A stretch of DNA of 64,000 nucleotides from Alteromonas lipotrueiana (GTDB lineage Bacteria; Pseudomonadota; Gammaproteobacteria; Enterobacterales; Alteromonadaceae). The position numbers and the translations under genes are program-made. Below, piece by piece: positions 49,127 through 58,805 of the stretch. The notes below the pieces were generated by a model, which did no database searches, was not told where the DNA came from, and was given only the letters and a program-made list of their open reading frames with translations. Positions within the stretch are counted from its first letter, which is position 1. Each line of letters begins with the position of its first letter. The stretch lies in assembly GCF_019249245.1 (NCBI RefSeq), contig NZ_JAESDK010000011.1:55643-119642 (forward strand), read 5' to 3'.

Positions 49127-49800
49127 TGCGAATACTTGTAGCTGAAGACGACAGTCGTTTACTTACTCAGCTTGATACCTTATTGCACCAGCATGGCTAC
49201 AGTGTGGATTTAGCTGATAACGGCCAAAACGCACTCTATTTAATAACCGAAAACCCTTACGATGTAGCCATAATCGACATTGGTTTGCCAAAGCTTGATG
49301 GTTTTGATGTGATTCGCAAGGCCAGACAACAAGAGGTTGGTTGCCCTGTATTAATTCTCACAGCACGAGACCGGTGGCAGGAAAAAGTTGAAGGCCTGGA
49401 CGCCGGCGCTGATGATTATCTGACTAAACCTTTTCATAACGAAGAATTACTTGCCCGGGTTAAAGCACTTATTCGACGCGCATCAGGGCAAGCCAACCCT
49501 GTGGTTGAGCACGGACCGCTTAAGCTAGATACGGTTACCGAAGAGCTTACCATTGCCCAGCGGCAACTGGAGCTTACCGCTTACGAATACAAAGTTATGC
49601 ATTATTTAATGATGAACCCGCAAAAGGTAGTTTCAAAAACCGAACTTACTGAACATATTTATGACCAGGACTTTGATCTTGATAGTAATGTCATTGAAGT
49701 TTTCATTGGTCGTCTTCGCAAAAAACTTGACCCTGACGGCAACCTGAAACCCATCGAAACATTACGTGGCCGCGGTTACAGGCTAAGCCGTAATTTGTGA
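49126..49800 (+). CDS. OmpR-family response regulator, PhoP-like
   Basis: 224 aa. The receiver has the acidic pair EDD at 7-9, phospho-acceptor Asp51 (IIDIGLPKLDG) and Lys in LTKPFH. The C-terminal winged helix (about 125-222) has ELTAYEYKVMHYLM and DSNVIEVFIGRLRKKL. Sequence details, including RDRWQEKVEGLDAGADDY, are those of PhoP-type regulators responding to low Mg2+ or cationic peptides. Its kinase starts one base before its stop. Confidence 0.92.
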   Translation: MRILVAEDDSRLLTQLDTLLHQHGYSVDLADNGQNALYLITENPYDVAIIDIGLPKLDGFDVIRKARQQEVGCPVLILTARDRWQEKVEGLDAGADDYLTKPFHNEELLARVKALIRRASGQANPVVEHGPLKLDTVTEELTIAQRQLELTAYEYKVMHYLMMNPQKVVSKTELTEHIYDQDFDLDSNVIEVFIGRLRKKLDPDGNLKPIETLRGRGYRLSRNL

Positions 49801-51134
49801 AACACTTTTCATTGAAGCTGCGCAGTGTGTTGGCGGCGTTGCTGGCACTTGCTGTATTTATACCAGTTACAGTGTTTGTATTAGATGAAGCCTATACCCG
49901 CAGTCTGACACAGGCAAAGTTCAGCGAACTAAAGTTAATGAATCTGGCGTTGGTCTCGGCTTTTGAATTAGAGGGCGACAACCCCAGGATGCCCGAGTTC
50001 CTTTACGAGGATCAGTTAAATTTGCCCGACTCTGGCTACATAGGAATGATTGTTTACCAACAAAATATTATCTGGCAATCAGCATCAGCGTTAAATACTT
50101 CTGTGACCATTCCAACTTTAATGCCGGCGGTAGGTGAAGAGATTTTCCAGCCGCAATCTAACCTTATTAAAGACACGCCTCCCGCGTACTTTATGTTTAG
50201 CTTCACCGCCGAATTTGAAAGCTCTGACAGTTTTGAGCCGGTGCACTTTTATATCTTTAACTCCCGACAAACCTTTAATGAAGAGCGCGAAATGTTTTTA
50301 GCGACGGTGTGGCGCGGGTTGCTATTTTTAGGTATAGGCTTGCTGCTTTTGTGGTTAGCAGGCATTGGCGTAGTACTGACGCCGGTTAGAAAATTAATTG
50401 ATGAAATACGCCGCACCAGTTTGGGTGAACAAACGACATTGAGTAATAACTATCCCGCCGAATTTTCCGGTCTGAAAAAAAGTATTAATCATTTACTTCA
50501 AACCGAAGAACAACAACGACTTCGCTACAAAAACAGTTTGGGCGATTTGGCGCACAGCCTTAAAACTCCTCTTGCCGTAGCATTAGGCACGCGTGGTTTA
50601 CCCGATGAAGCCCGCGAAGCCTTATTGCAGGTAGACATGCTGATCCAACGTCAGCTGAAACGCGCCACGGCCGGCCAGTCGGGCTGGCAGTGTGCAGTCT
50701 TTGTCCATCCCGTGTTTACCCAGCTTGTTAATGCAATGCATAAAGTTTATCGCGATAAAGATTTGATTATTGAACAGCACGTAGCGTCAGACCTGACGTT
50801 TTATGGAGATAAAACCGATCTATTTGAACTTCTGGGAAACCTGCTAGACAACGCCTGCAAAGCCGCCCGCCAGCAAATTAAATTAAGTGCCTACACCAAC
50901 GAGCACTATTTGGTTATTACCGTAGATGATGACGGCCCGGGCATTGCGCACACTCAAAGAGCGCACCTGCTTGAGCGGGGTGCTCGTCTTGACACCTACA
51001 CAGAAGGTCAGGGTATAGGCATGGCGGTGGTGAGTGATATCGTGGCGATTTATCAGGGCCGGCTAGAAATTTTTACCAGCGAATTGGGCGGGGCAGGTAT
51101 TCGGGTGCATCTGCCCTACCCCTCAGTATCTTAA
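49797..51134 (+). CDS. sensor histidine kinase, PhoQ-like
   Basis: 445 aa with a GTG start overlapping the regulator stop. Membrane helices are at about 9-28 and 172-194, flanking a periplasmic domain of about 140 residues. The HAMP region and HisKA follow with the phospho-acceptor His in GDLAHSLKTPLA. HATPase motifs are LLDNACKAA, DDDGPGI and GQGIGMAVV. The acidic clusters in the periplasmic domain resemble those that bind divalent cations in PhoQ. Partnership with the preceding regulator is clear. It overlaps the convergent transporter gene by four bases. Confidence 0.92.
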   Translation: MKHFSLKLRSVLAALLALAVFIPVTVFVLDEAYTRSLTQAKFSELKLMNLALVSAFELEGDNPRMPEFLYEDQLNLPDSGYIGMIVYQQNIIWQSASALNTSVTIPTLMPAVGEEIFQPQSNLIKDTPPAYFMFSFTAEFESSDSFEPVHFYIFNSRQTFNEEREMFLATVWRGLLFLGIGLLLLWLAGIGVVLTPVRKLIDEIRRTSLGEQTTLSNNYPAEFSGLKKSINHLLQTEEQQRLRYKNSLGDLAHSLKTPLAVALGTRGLPDEAREALLQVDMLIQRQLKRATAGQSGWQCAVFVHPVFTQLVNAMHKVYRDKDLIIEQHVASDLTFYGDKTDLFELLGNLLDNACKAARQQIKLSAYTNEHYLVITVDDDGPGIAHTQRAHLLERGARLDTYTEGQGIGMAVVSDIVAIYQGRLEIFTSELGGAGIRVHLPYPSVS

Positions 51135-52168
51135 ACCCGCGCTTTACTTTCGCCGGCTGATGACAGTAACACCGCCAGCCATTGACTTTCAGCACGCGAC
51201 TCCAATGCTATTTTCACCACCATGGTTAATGGCACCGACAATAGCATCCCCACTGTGCCGAGTAACCAACCCCAAAATATCAGAGATAAAAACACCACCA
51301 GCGTAGACAACCCCATGCCCCGCCCCATCAGCCTTGGTTCGATAAGATTACCCATCACCGTATTGACCAGCATAAAGGTAAGGGCGACTAATCCAGCCGA
51401 AGCAAAGCCATATTGAACAAAGGCAATCAGTACCGCTGGTAGAGCAGCGATAATAGAGCCGATATTAGGGATGTAGTTCAGCATAAATGCCAGCACGGCC
51501 CACAACAAAAAGTGGTCGATGTTCATTATGTACAACACTATTGCGATAACCAGTCCTGTAGCCAGACTAACCACGGTTTTAATAGCCAGATAACTGTTTA
51601 CCGATTTAATAAACCGGTCGATATGTTGCATTTTCATGTCAGGATCTGACAAAGCAATATGTAATCTTGAAGGGATACTGTCTGCTTCGAACAACATGAA
51701 AATAACCGTAAGCAGTATTAAAAATAGATTGGATAATACACCGCCCATACCTGACAAAAAGTTGGTAGCCAAAGACATTGCCATGCCCGGATCCAGATGC
51801 GTGGTGATCAATTCGCGGTTGAGGGCAATACCCATAGTTCCCAGACGGGTGATAACCCAGTCAAATTCGCTGGCTAATGTGAGCCGGTATTCTGGCAAAT
51901 TTAGTCTGAATTCAGTCAACGATTGACCTACCAGCCCGGCAAGTAAAAAACCAAATACAACAATTAAGCTGATGACTAATGTTACCGACAACCATTTAGG
52001 AATTCGGTGTCGGGTCGCCCAGTTAATAAGCGGACTGCAGGCTATAGCAATAAAGCCGGATAAGAAAAACGGGACCATGATAGCTGATGCGGCTTTTATT
52101 CCTGCCAGCACTACAACCAGGCAGGCCAATACAATAAGCGCTTTAGCAGCGGGCGACTTTAGTTCCAT
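51131..52168 (-). CDS. AI-2E family transporter (PerM/TqsA-like)
   Basis: 345 aa from the ATG of MELKSPAAK; the upstream TTG would add three residues. There are seven to eight membrane helices, with the family's central ALLAIVSVY-like segment here LFLILLTVIFMLFEAD and the late AVLAFMLNYIPNIGSIIAALP. Members export AI-2, antiporter substrates or unknown solutes; the exact role is unresolved. The 52169-52623 gap upstream carries no gene I can support. Confidence 0.85.
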   Translation of the reverse strand: MELKSPAAKALIVLACLVVVLAGIKAASAIMVPFFLSGFIAIACSPLINWATRHRIPKWLSVTLVISLIVVFGFLLAGLVGQSLTEFRLNLPEYRLTLASEFDWVITRLGTMGIALNRELITTHLDPGMAMSLATNFLSGMGGVLSNLFLILLTVIFMLFEADSIPSRLHIALSDPDMKMQHIDRFIKSVNSYLAIKTVVSLATGLVIAIVLYIMNIDHFLLWAVLAFMLNYIPNIGSIIAALPAVLIAFVQYGFASAGLVALTFMLVNTVMGNLIEPRLMGRGMGLSTLVVFLSLIFWGWLLGTVGMLLSVPLTMVVKIALESRAESQWLAVLLSSAGESKARV

Positions 52169-52623
52169 AATAATCAAATAACTCAGTTAGTAAGTATAAA
52201 TGATACCACTCCTTGCAGATATGGTATGTGTCTGTTGGGTTTTATTATGCCTTGTAAATACGATAAACAGCATAACGACCAGCAGACAGAGACAAAGATT
52301 AAAAATTTGTATCTATGCATACGGATCTGAATATCACAGGATATAGAAAAATTATCCAAGCTATCATTTTGTAGACAAACAGAACAGATAGATAGAAATA
52401 CCTGCTGATGTGCTGACAGCTTCAAAACAGCGTTTGTAACAAACCAAATTATCGAAATAGTGACTGGTGAGGTAACGGTTGGGGTTATGACCATTACCTT
52501 TTTACGATAAAACTGACTCCGATTATTGCGACACGCCGGCTGAAATCAGTATTCCCTGTACCTGGCCTATTTATAGCTTTATGACGCTGTTTTAAGTGCG
52601 CTCTAAACCTCAAGGAATTCAAT

Positions 52624-53517
52624 GTGAAAATACTTATCACCGGTGGTACCGGTACTATTGGACGTCGACTGATTGAGCGTACCGCGCAACAACACAATTT
52701 TACTGTGTTGACCCGCGATAAAAATAAAGCTGCACAGCTTTTGCCCAACACCGTCACTCTTATCACTTCATTGTCACAAATTGATGACTTTCGTCAGTTT
52801 GAGGCAGTGATAAATTTAGCTGGCGAACCTATTGCTGATAAACGCTGGACCGATGAGCAGCGACAGCGTATTTGCGACAGCCGCTGGGATATTACCCGGC
52901 GTCTTACTACCCGCATTAGTGAATGCGACAATCCGCCTAAAGTGTTTTTATCGGGTTCGGCCATTGGTTATTACGGTCGCCAGGGGCAAAGTATTGTGAC
53001 CGAAAACGAGCATCAGGTTAACGAAGAGTTTACCCACACTGTCTGTCGAAAGTGGGAAAAGCTGGCGCTGGAGGCGAACAAAGTTACCCGTGTATGTGTA
53101 TTGCGAACCGGGGTTGTGCTGGCTAAAGGAGAAGGTGCTCTGGGTAAAATGACATTACCGTTTAAGCTCGGTCTGGGCGGCAAAATGAGTGATGGTAAGC
53201 AATACTTCTCGTGGATTCACGTAGATGACATGATTAATGGCATTTTATTTTTACTTGAAAATGAAAGCTGTGAAGGGCCATTTAATATGACGGCGCCCGA
53301 ACCCGTAACCAACAAAACGTTTACTCAGACCCTGGCGGCCGTTTTACATCGTCCGGCTTTTTTTACCGTACCAGGCTTTGTGCTCAAGGCTGCTATGGGC
53401 GACGCAGCAGACATGCTGCTTACCGGTCAAAATGTACTACCAGCTAAATTAACCGAAGCCGGCTTTTGCTTTGATTACCCGCAATTACGGCAGGCGCTCG
53501 AAAAAGAGTTAGGCTGA
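52624..53517 (+). CDS. TIGR01777 family SDR epimerase (YfcH-like)
   Basis: 297 aa with a GTG start. The NAD(P)-binding GGTGTIGRRLIER is at the N-terminus, VINLAGEPIADKRWT about residue 60 and SGSAIGYYG about residue 120, all typical of the YfcH/SDR39U1 family. It is a nucleotide-sugar epimerase-like fold protein of unknown substrate. It is convergent with the ybbP-type permease gene with a nine-base gap. Confidence 0.93.
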   Translation: MKILITGGTGTIGRRLIERTAQQHNFTVLTRDKNKAAQLLPNTVTLITSLSQIDDFRQFEAVINLAGEPIADKRWTDEQRQRICDSRWDITRRLTTRISECDNPPKVFLSGSAIGYYGRQGQSIVTENEHQVNEEFTHTVCRKWEKLALEANKVTRVCVLRTGVVLAKGEGALGKMTLPFKLGLGGKMSDGKQYFSWIHVDDMINGILFLLENESCEGPFNMTAPEPVTNKTFTQTLAAVLHRPAFFTVPGFVLKAAMGDAADMLLTGQNVLPAKLTEAGFCFDYPQLRQALEKELG

Positions 53518-53526
53518 AGCATTGGT

Positions 53527-56046
53527 TTACATAATTTTACGTAATAGCTGACTGGTGTTTAATGTAAGTAAACGCCAGCAGCCTATCGCTCCTAGCAAAC
53601 CTACCACGGCCGCCCCTACTACCGGTGCAATCAACCAATACCAGAAGTGGAAAGAAGCAGGCATATTAAATAACTGAGTTTGCAGCAAATACAGACTCAG
53701 TTCGTTTGCCAGAGCCGCCATAAATCCAGCAACAATACCGATGATCACAAACTCGTAAACCACACTGGCCCGAATCAAACTGCCTTTGGCCCCCAGGGTT
53801 CGTAAAATCGCCAGCTCTTGCTGACGCTCATCCATGCTCGCCTGCACCTGAGCGATTAATACCAGCGAGCCTGCTACCAGCACCAGAATAAGTATAAACT
53901 CAACCGCTAGTGAGACCTGTTCCACAATGCCTCGCAGCTGATTAATGCGGGCATCTACGTCAAATAACGTAACGGAAGGAAAAGGCTTTAATAACTCAGT
54001 GAGCCCGGCCTTTTTCTCGGTGGGCAGATAAAAGCTGGTTATGTAAGTTGGAGTAAAATTTTGCATGGCTGCAGGCGATAATATAAAAAAGAAGTTAGGC
54101 TGCATGCTCTGCCAGTTTACTTCCCGAAAACTGGTAACACTGGCTTTCACTACTTCTGAGCCAATATTAAAGGTCAGCGTATCACCTATTGAGATATTGA
54201 GTCTGCCGGCCACTTCATGCTCTACCGAAACCGCAAATTCGTTATTTTCAGCCTGAACATCACCATGCCAATTACCTTCTACAATGCGGTTTTCGTTTTG
54301 TAGGGTATTGCTCCAGGTAAGGTTTGCTTCGCGTCCCAGACCATCGCGCCCGTTGTCATCTTCAGACTCCTCTTCTTTAGTCACCTCGGTATTTACTTTT
54401 TCGTCGTTTACCGACACAAACCGGCCGCGAACCACAGGATAAAAGTGTCCTATTTCGACATCGTTTTGCTCAAAGTGGGTGTCCAATTCAGGCTTTTGTT
54501 GTTGGGTGATATTAATCAAAAAGTAATTGGGCGTGCCTTGAGGAAGCTGAGCCTGCCACTGGGCTATCATATCGTTTCTCATCACCAGCACGACCAACAG
54601 CAGCATAATGGTAATTGAGAAACTGATTAACTGAACACTGTTATCCATAGCGCGGCGTGAAATTCGCGCCCAGGCCAGTTGCCACGGTCCCATTTGATTG
54701 GTGGCAAACTTGCGACCAACAAAAATCAGGCCTACGGTAACCAAAATCAGTGCTGCTACCAGAACCACACCTGACACAAATAAAATGGCGCTTATTTCAA
54801 GATTTTGGCTGTAAGCCCACATCAATAGAAAAACTGCAAGGCCAGATACCGCAAACTGAAGAGTGCGTGAACTTAGGTTTGAATCTAAATCTCGACGCAA
54901 TACTCGCAGCGGCGGAATAGAAAATAAACGAAGCAGCGGGTACATCGAAAATAATACGGCACAGACTACGCCGGTAAACACCGCAATAATTACCGGCCGC
55001 CAATGCCACACAGCAAGGCTTACCTCAACGGTACCTGCCAGCGCACTAACTACCACCTGTTGAATAGCTACCCCTGCCACTATGCCAATAACAATACCTA
55101 ACGTGGCAATAAAGCAAATCTGCAGGGTATACACTTTTCGAATCATGCTGCGGGTCGCCCCCAGCGTTTTCATAATAGCCACGGGGTCGAAGTGACGTTG
55201 CGAATAGCGCTGAGCCGCCACCGCAATAGACACCGCCGCCAGCACAATTGCTAACAAACTGGCCAGTAAGAAGTATTGTCCCGCACGGGCGACTGAACGC
55301 CCTATGGGGGATTCGTCGTCTTCCACAGACTGCCAGCGATGCAGCTCGTCATTGAGTTGTGGCTGCAGCCAATCATAGTAGTCATCAAGCTGACCATTAT
55401 CACCGGCAAAATAAGCCTTGTAGGTAACCCGGCTGCCGGGACCGGTAATGTTTGCCGCGGCTAAATCCTGTTGGTGAATCAGTACCAGCGGGTCGGTACT
55501 GAACAACGAAAATCCAGCATCGGGGACTTCGGCCAGAACCCGACTGACCGTAAAACTGGCATCACCAATTTCAATGTTCCCCCCAGGCTCAATACCTAGT
55601 AACTGGAACAGCCGTGAGTCAATCCAGGCCGTTCCCGGTTCGGGGACTTGCTGAATTTTTTGCTGTTCGCCGAAAGGCTCATTTGCTACCGTTATCGCGC
55701 CCTTTAAAGGGTAGTTATCATCAACCGCGCGTAGGTCGGCCAGTGACATATTCTCATCGCCAAAAACCATTGAGCGCAGCTGAACCTGACTGGCGGTAGC
55801 AATATCCTGTGAACGAGCCTCACTAACCCAGCTTTCGTCTAAGGGAGCACGTGCTCGTAATTGTCTGTCTGCAGCCAGAAACGTCGCTGAACGCTCAGTC
55901 AGTGCGCCTTGCAAACGCTCACTAAACAATGACAGTGACAATACTGCGGCAACCGACAAAATAATCGCTGCCAGAATTATAGTAAGCTCGCCGCGGCGCG
56001 CCTCGTGTTTAAATAAGCGCCACGCGAGTTTGCTCGCATTACCCAT
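53527..56046 (-). CDS. ybbP: ABC transporter permease YbbP-type, double FtsX domain
   Basis: 839 aa with an N-terminal helix, a periplasmic domain, a first FtsX block (about 260-400), a central helix pair, a second periplasmic domain and a C-terminal FtsX block (about 710-835). It ends LLTLNTSQLLRKIM. It is full length, unlike the related gene at 20.8 kb. With YbbA it forms an ATPase-permease pair proposed to extract envelope molecules. It overlaps ybbA by eight bases. A Glu/Asp-rich insertion (TEVTKEEESEDDNGRDGLG) sits in the second periplasmic domain. Confidence 0.93.
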   Translation of the reverse strand: MGNASKLAWRLFKHEARRGELTIILAAIILSVAAVLSLSLFSERLQGALTERSATFLAADRQLRARAPLDESWVSEARSQDIATASQVQLRSMVFGDENMSLADLRAVDDNYPLKGAITVANEPFGEQQKIQQVPEPGTAWIDSRLFQLLGIEPGGNIEIGDASFTVSRVLAEVPDAGFSLFSTDPLVLIHQQDLAAANITGPGSRVTYKAYFAGDNGQLDDYYDWLQPQLNDELHRWQSVEDDESPIGRSVARAGQYFLLASLLAIVLAAVSIAVAAQRYSQRHFDPVAIMKTLGATRSMIRKVYTLQICFIATLGIVIGIVAGVAIQQVVVSALAGTVEVSLAVWHWRPVIIAVFTGVVCAVLFSMYPLLRLFSIPPLRVLRRDLDSNLSSRTLQFAVSGLAVFLLMWAYSQNLEISAILFVSGVVLVAALILVTVGLIFVGRKFATNQMGPWQLAWARISRRAMDNSVQLISFSITIMLLLVVLVMRNDMIAQWQAQLPQGTPNYFLINITQQQKPELDTHFEQNDVEIGHFYPVVRGRFVSVNDEKVNTEVTKEEESEDDNGRDGLGREANLTWSNTLQNENRIVEGNWHGDVQAENNEFAVSVEHEVAGRLNISIGDTLTFNIGSEVVKASVTSFREVNWQSMQPNFFFILSPAAMQNFTPTYITSFYLPTEKKAGLTELLKPFPSVTLFDVDARINQLRGIVEQVSLAVEFILILVLVAGSLVLIAQVQASMDERQQELAILRTLGAKGSLIRASVVYEFVIIGIVAGFMAALANELSLYLLQTQLFNMPASFHFWYWLIAPVVGAAVVGLLGAIGCWRLLTLNTSQLLRKIM

Positions 56047-56740
56047 GACTTACATCCTTGCGCTCAGCGGTCTGCGCAGCGGCCTCGGTAAGCTGACCTG
56101 CCTGCATCACCAATTGCCGATCGCAATGACGTGCAAGCTCTTCATCATGAGTAACCAGAACCAGTGTCGTGCCAGAGTCGTGGTTTAGCGCAAAGAGTAA
56201 TTTTTCTATTTTTTCGCTGTTGGCGGCATCCAAATTTCCGGTGGGTTCGTCAGCAAACAAAATTTTAGGCTGACCAATAAACGCCCGCGCGATGGCCACG
56301 CGCTGTTGTTCACCCCCTGAAAGTTGATTAGGATAATGCGAACCGCGGTGCCCCAACCCTACTTGCTCCAGAATTTCTTTCGCTTGTGACCGAGCATTTT
56401 TTGCTCCGGCAATTTGGGCTGGTAGCATCACGTTTTCCAGTGCAGTAAGACTTTGTACCAGCATAAAACTTTGAAAAATGAAGCCAACTTTAGCGCCCCG
56501 AAGTTGTGCACGTTGCTCTTCGTTCATTGTGTGCAATGGTTCATTGTCTAAGAAAATTTCGCCTTCAGACACCTCGTCCAGTCCGGCAAGCAAACCTAGC
56601 AGTGTGGATTTTCCTGAGCCCGACGCACCTACTATGGCGACTGACTCTCCTGACTTGACTTCAAAAGAAATTGGTTTAAGAATCTCCAGCTGACCTTCAT
56701 TCGTAGTAACCTTTTTGGTTATCTTGCTGGTTTTAATCAT
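56039..56740 (-). CDS. ybbA: ABC transporter ATP-binding protein YbbA-type
   Basis: 233 aa. Walker A GASGSGKSTLLG, Q-loop FQSFMLV, signature [14 protein letters not shown] and Walker [13 protein letters not shown] are intact. It partners the permease that follows. It is divergent from tesA with only 17 bases between start codons, the same arrangement as in E. coli (tesA/ybbA/ybbP). Confidence 0.94.
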   Translation of the reverse strand: MIKTSKITKKVTTNEGQLEILKPISFEVKSGESVAIVGASGSGKSTLLGLLAGLDEVSEGEIFLDNEPLHTMNEEQRAQLRGAKVGFIFQSFMLVQSLTALENVMLPAQIAGAKNARSQAKEILEQVGLGHRGSHYPNQLSGGEQQRVAIARAFIGQPKILFADEPTGNLDAANSEKIEKLLFALNHDSGTTLVLVTHDEELARHCDRQLVMQAGQLTEAAAQTAERKDVSHG

Positions 56741-56757
56741 AAGGAGTCACCGCAGTC

Positions 56758-57429
56758 GTGTTCATTCAAATTTCTCGTGGTTTTAGACAGTTCTCTGTCG
56801 CATTGTTATTTTTACCCTTTTTGCTGTTAGCAGATCAATCTCTAGCCGGAACTGCTCAATCTCAAAGTCAGCAAAAAACGCTACTGGTTGTGGGTGACAG
56901 CTTAAGCGCAGGCTATGGTTTACAACAGCATGAGGGCTGGGTAAATTTGTTACAAAACTTGTGGGCTGCCGATGCGCGTAGGATTGAAGTGATAAATGCT
57001 GCGATAAGCGGCGAAACCACCGATGGAGGTTTAGCACGCCTTCCCAGGTTACTAAAACAACATGAGCCCAGCCACGTGCTTATTGAGCTGGGCGGTAACG
57101 ATGGTCTACAGGGGCATCCGGTTGATAAACTAAAAATGAACCTCAATAAAATGATTCGTCTGGCCCAGCAATCGGGGGCAAAAGTCATTTTACAAGACAT
57201 GGAAATCCCTTCAAATTACGGACGTCGCTATACCACTATGTTTGGCGAGGCGTTTGATGAAGTGGCTAAAAAACATGACGTTGTGCTTATTCCCTTCTTT
57301 TTACAATCGGTAGCACTTAACAAAGATTTAATGCAAAACGACGGTATTCATCCGAATAAAGAAGCGCAGCCTCTTATTGCCGAGTATATGAACAACAAAC
57401 TAAAACCCCTCATTTTTGAAATGAATTAA
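56758..57429 (+). CDS. tesA: thioesterase I / lysophospholipase L1
   Basis: 223 aa with a GTG start and a signal peptide ending SLAG (about residue 30). SGNH hydrolase motifs: GDSLSAGYG (nucleophile Ser), GETT, IELGGNDGL and the catalytic Asp-His in DGIHPN. It is a periplasmic esterase acting on acyl-CoA, lysophospholipids or aryl esters. It is divergent from ybbA-ybbP. Confidence 0.95.
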   Translation: MFIQISRGFRQFSVALLFLPFLLLADQSLAGTAQSQSQQKTLLVVGDSLSAGYGLQQHEGWVNLLQNLWAADARRIEVINAAISGETTDGGLARLPRLLKQHEPSHVLIELGGNDGLQGHPVDKLKMNLNKMIRLAQQSGAKVILQDMEIPSNYGRRYTTMFGEAFDEVAKKHDVVLIPFFLQSVALNKDLMQNDGIHPNKEAQPLIAEYMNNKLKPLIFEMN

Positions 57430-57474
57430 GCGTTTGTCCGGTTAGTATTTGAATAACAACATCATGATTGAACA

Positions 57475-57510
57475 TAAAAAAACCTGATGCGGCAAACATC
57501 AGGTTTTTTG
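57475..57510. terminator. bidirectional terminator between tesA and the amidohydrolase pair
   Basis: AAAAAACCTGATG/CATCAGGTTTTTT is a perfect 13-base stem with a seven-base loop, with A and T runs on each side. It ends both convergent transcripts. Confidence 0.9.
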
Positions 57511-57521
57511 TGCTTCAGCCT

Positions 57522-58805
57522 TTACTGATTAGGCTCAATATATTGTGGCGGTGTGCTATCGTCATTCTGATAGTTCATGTAACGGTCACGTAAATCGGTT
57601 TGCCGACTGCGCATTTCAACCGCTTCACCATTTACAAACACCTGTTCGGCATACTCTGTAACTTCAAGTGGATCGCCACTCCAAATCACAACATCGGCGC
57701 GCGCGCCATTGCGTAAACTGCCGACCGAGTCCTGAACCCCAAAAATGCGAGCAGGATTGCTGGTTAAACTCGCTAACGCGGCTTCATGAGACAGTCCATT
57801 TGCTACAGCGTTACCGGCATGCTGAGTGGCCAGACGAATATTGTGGGTTTCCATACCAATGGCAAGCGTAACGCCGGCCGCTTCAAGACGAGCAGCGTTT
57901 TCCATCGAGGCACCAAGCGCATCAAAGCTGGACGGCAGATTCATTTCTGGATTAATAATAACCGGAATGTTCGCCTTAGCCAGTTGGTCGGCAACACGCC
58001 ACGCCTGAGCACCGCCCATCAATACGATGTTTGTTTGTGGGTATCTGTCTTTGAACGACAATATTTGTAAAATGTCAGACTTACGATTGGCTTCCATCAC
58101 CAGCGGAATATCGCCCGCCAGTACTTTTTTTAACACCGATAAATCTGCACGTGTATTTAATCCCTGCCAGGTGTCGCCCGGCGTGGGTATGTCACCCAAT
58201 GTCTTTGCTTCATCAAACAAATACTGCAAGGTTACCCACAGTGATGCACGCGATCCTCCGGAGTTTTTGGCCGCACTAGCACCCACATCCAATACAATAA
58301 ACGCACGGGGTTTAAGAAGCGGCGCTTCGGCACCAACTGAAATAATACTGCCCTGCCCTTGAAATAAATGATCGGTATTTGAAAGTGTGGTAGCCGCGGA
58401 GGTAATACCTTCAAGTCTGGAGACCTCCATTAATGTTGAGTCAGGATTAATGGCATAACTGACATCAAATGCGGCGCCCGTATTTGAAATGCTGGCATTG
58501 TTCACCGAAGCATCAACAATGCCCGCCCACGAGGCAACTTCGACCAGGCCTAACGAGGTCATCGCGCCAACCAGACCCGGGGTAACGACTTTACCATTAG
58601 CATCAATACGCTCATAGTTTGAAGGTATGTCGCTACTTTGAGATATCCGTTCAATTTTGCCGTCTTTAATGAACACCGTGGCGTTATCTATCACGCCCTG
58701 TTCGGTTTGAGTGTGAACTTTTCCACCCACAATGGCGATATTGGCAGCCAAAGCGGATGAACAACAAGCTGCCGATACTAAAGCGGCAATCATTAGTTTT
58801 TTCAT
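57522..58805 (-). CDS. exported amidohydrolase-like protein lacking metal ligands
   Basis: 427 aa with a signal peptide ending ALAA. The fold is that of the imidazolonepropionase-like amidohydrolases, with an N-terminal beta sandwich and TIM barrel ending in ARIFGVQDSVGSLRNGARADVVIW. However, the HxH after strand 1 is replaced (GLVGAMTSLGL), the second His motif reads VMEANRKSD, the third reads VLMGGAQAW, and the late His-Asp is GMETHN. It is thus probably a pseudoenzyme. It overlaps the active-looking homologue by four bases and presumably forms a heteromer with it. Confidence 0.85.
   Translation of the reverse strand: MKKLMIAALVSAACCSSALAANIAIVGGKVHTQTEQGVIDNATVFIKDGKIERISQSSDIPSNYERIDANGKVVTPGLVGAMTSLGLVEVASWAGIVDASVNNASISNTGAAFDVSYAINPDSTLMEVSRLEGITSAATTLSNTDHLFQGQGSIISVGAEAPLLKPRAFIVLDVGASAAKNSGGSRASLWVTLQYLFDEAKTLGDIPTPGDTWQGLNTRADLSVLKKVLAGDIPLVMEANRKSDILQILSFKDRYPQTNIVLMGGAQAWRVADQLAKANIPVIINPEMNLPSSFDALGASMENAARLEAAGVTLAIGMETHNIRLATQHAGNAVANGLSHEAALASLTSNPARIFGVQDSVGSLRNGARADVVIWSGDPLEVTEYAEQVFVNGEAVEMRSRQTDLRDRYMNYQNDDSTPPQYIEPNQ

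Noticed and set aside
52247..52330. 27-codon plus-strand frame (MPCKYDKQHNDQQTE)
   Set aside because: Very short and weak ribosome site; kept as non-coding.
52183..52494. 103-codon minus-strand open frame upstream of the AI-2E transporter gene
   Set aside because: No ribosome site, mixed composition, no recognisable family; more likely non-coding promoter region.
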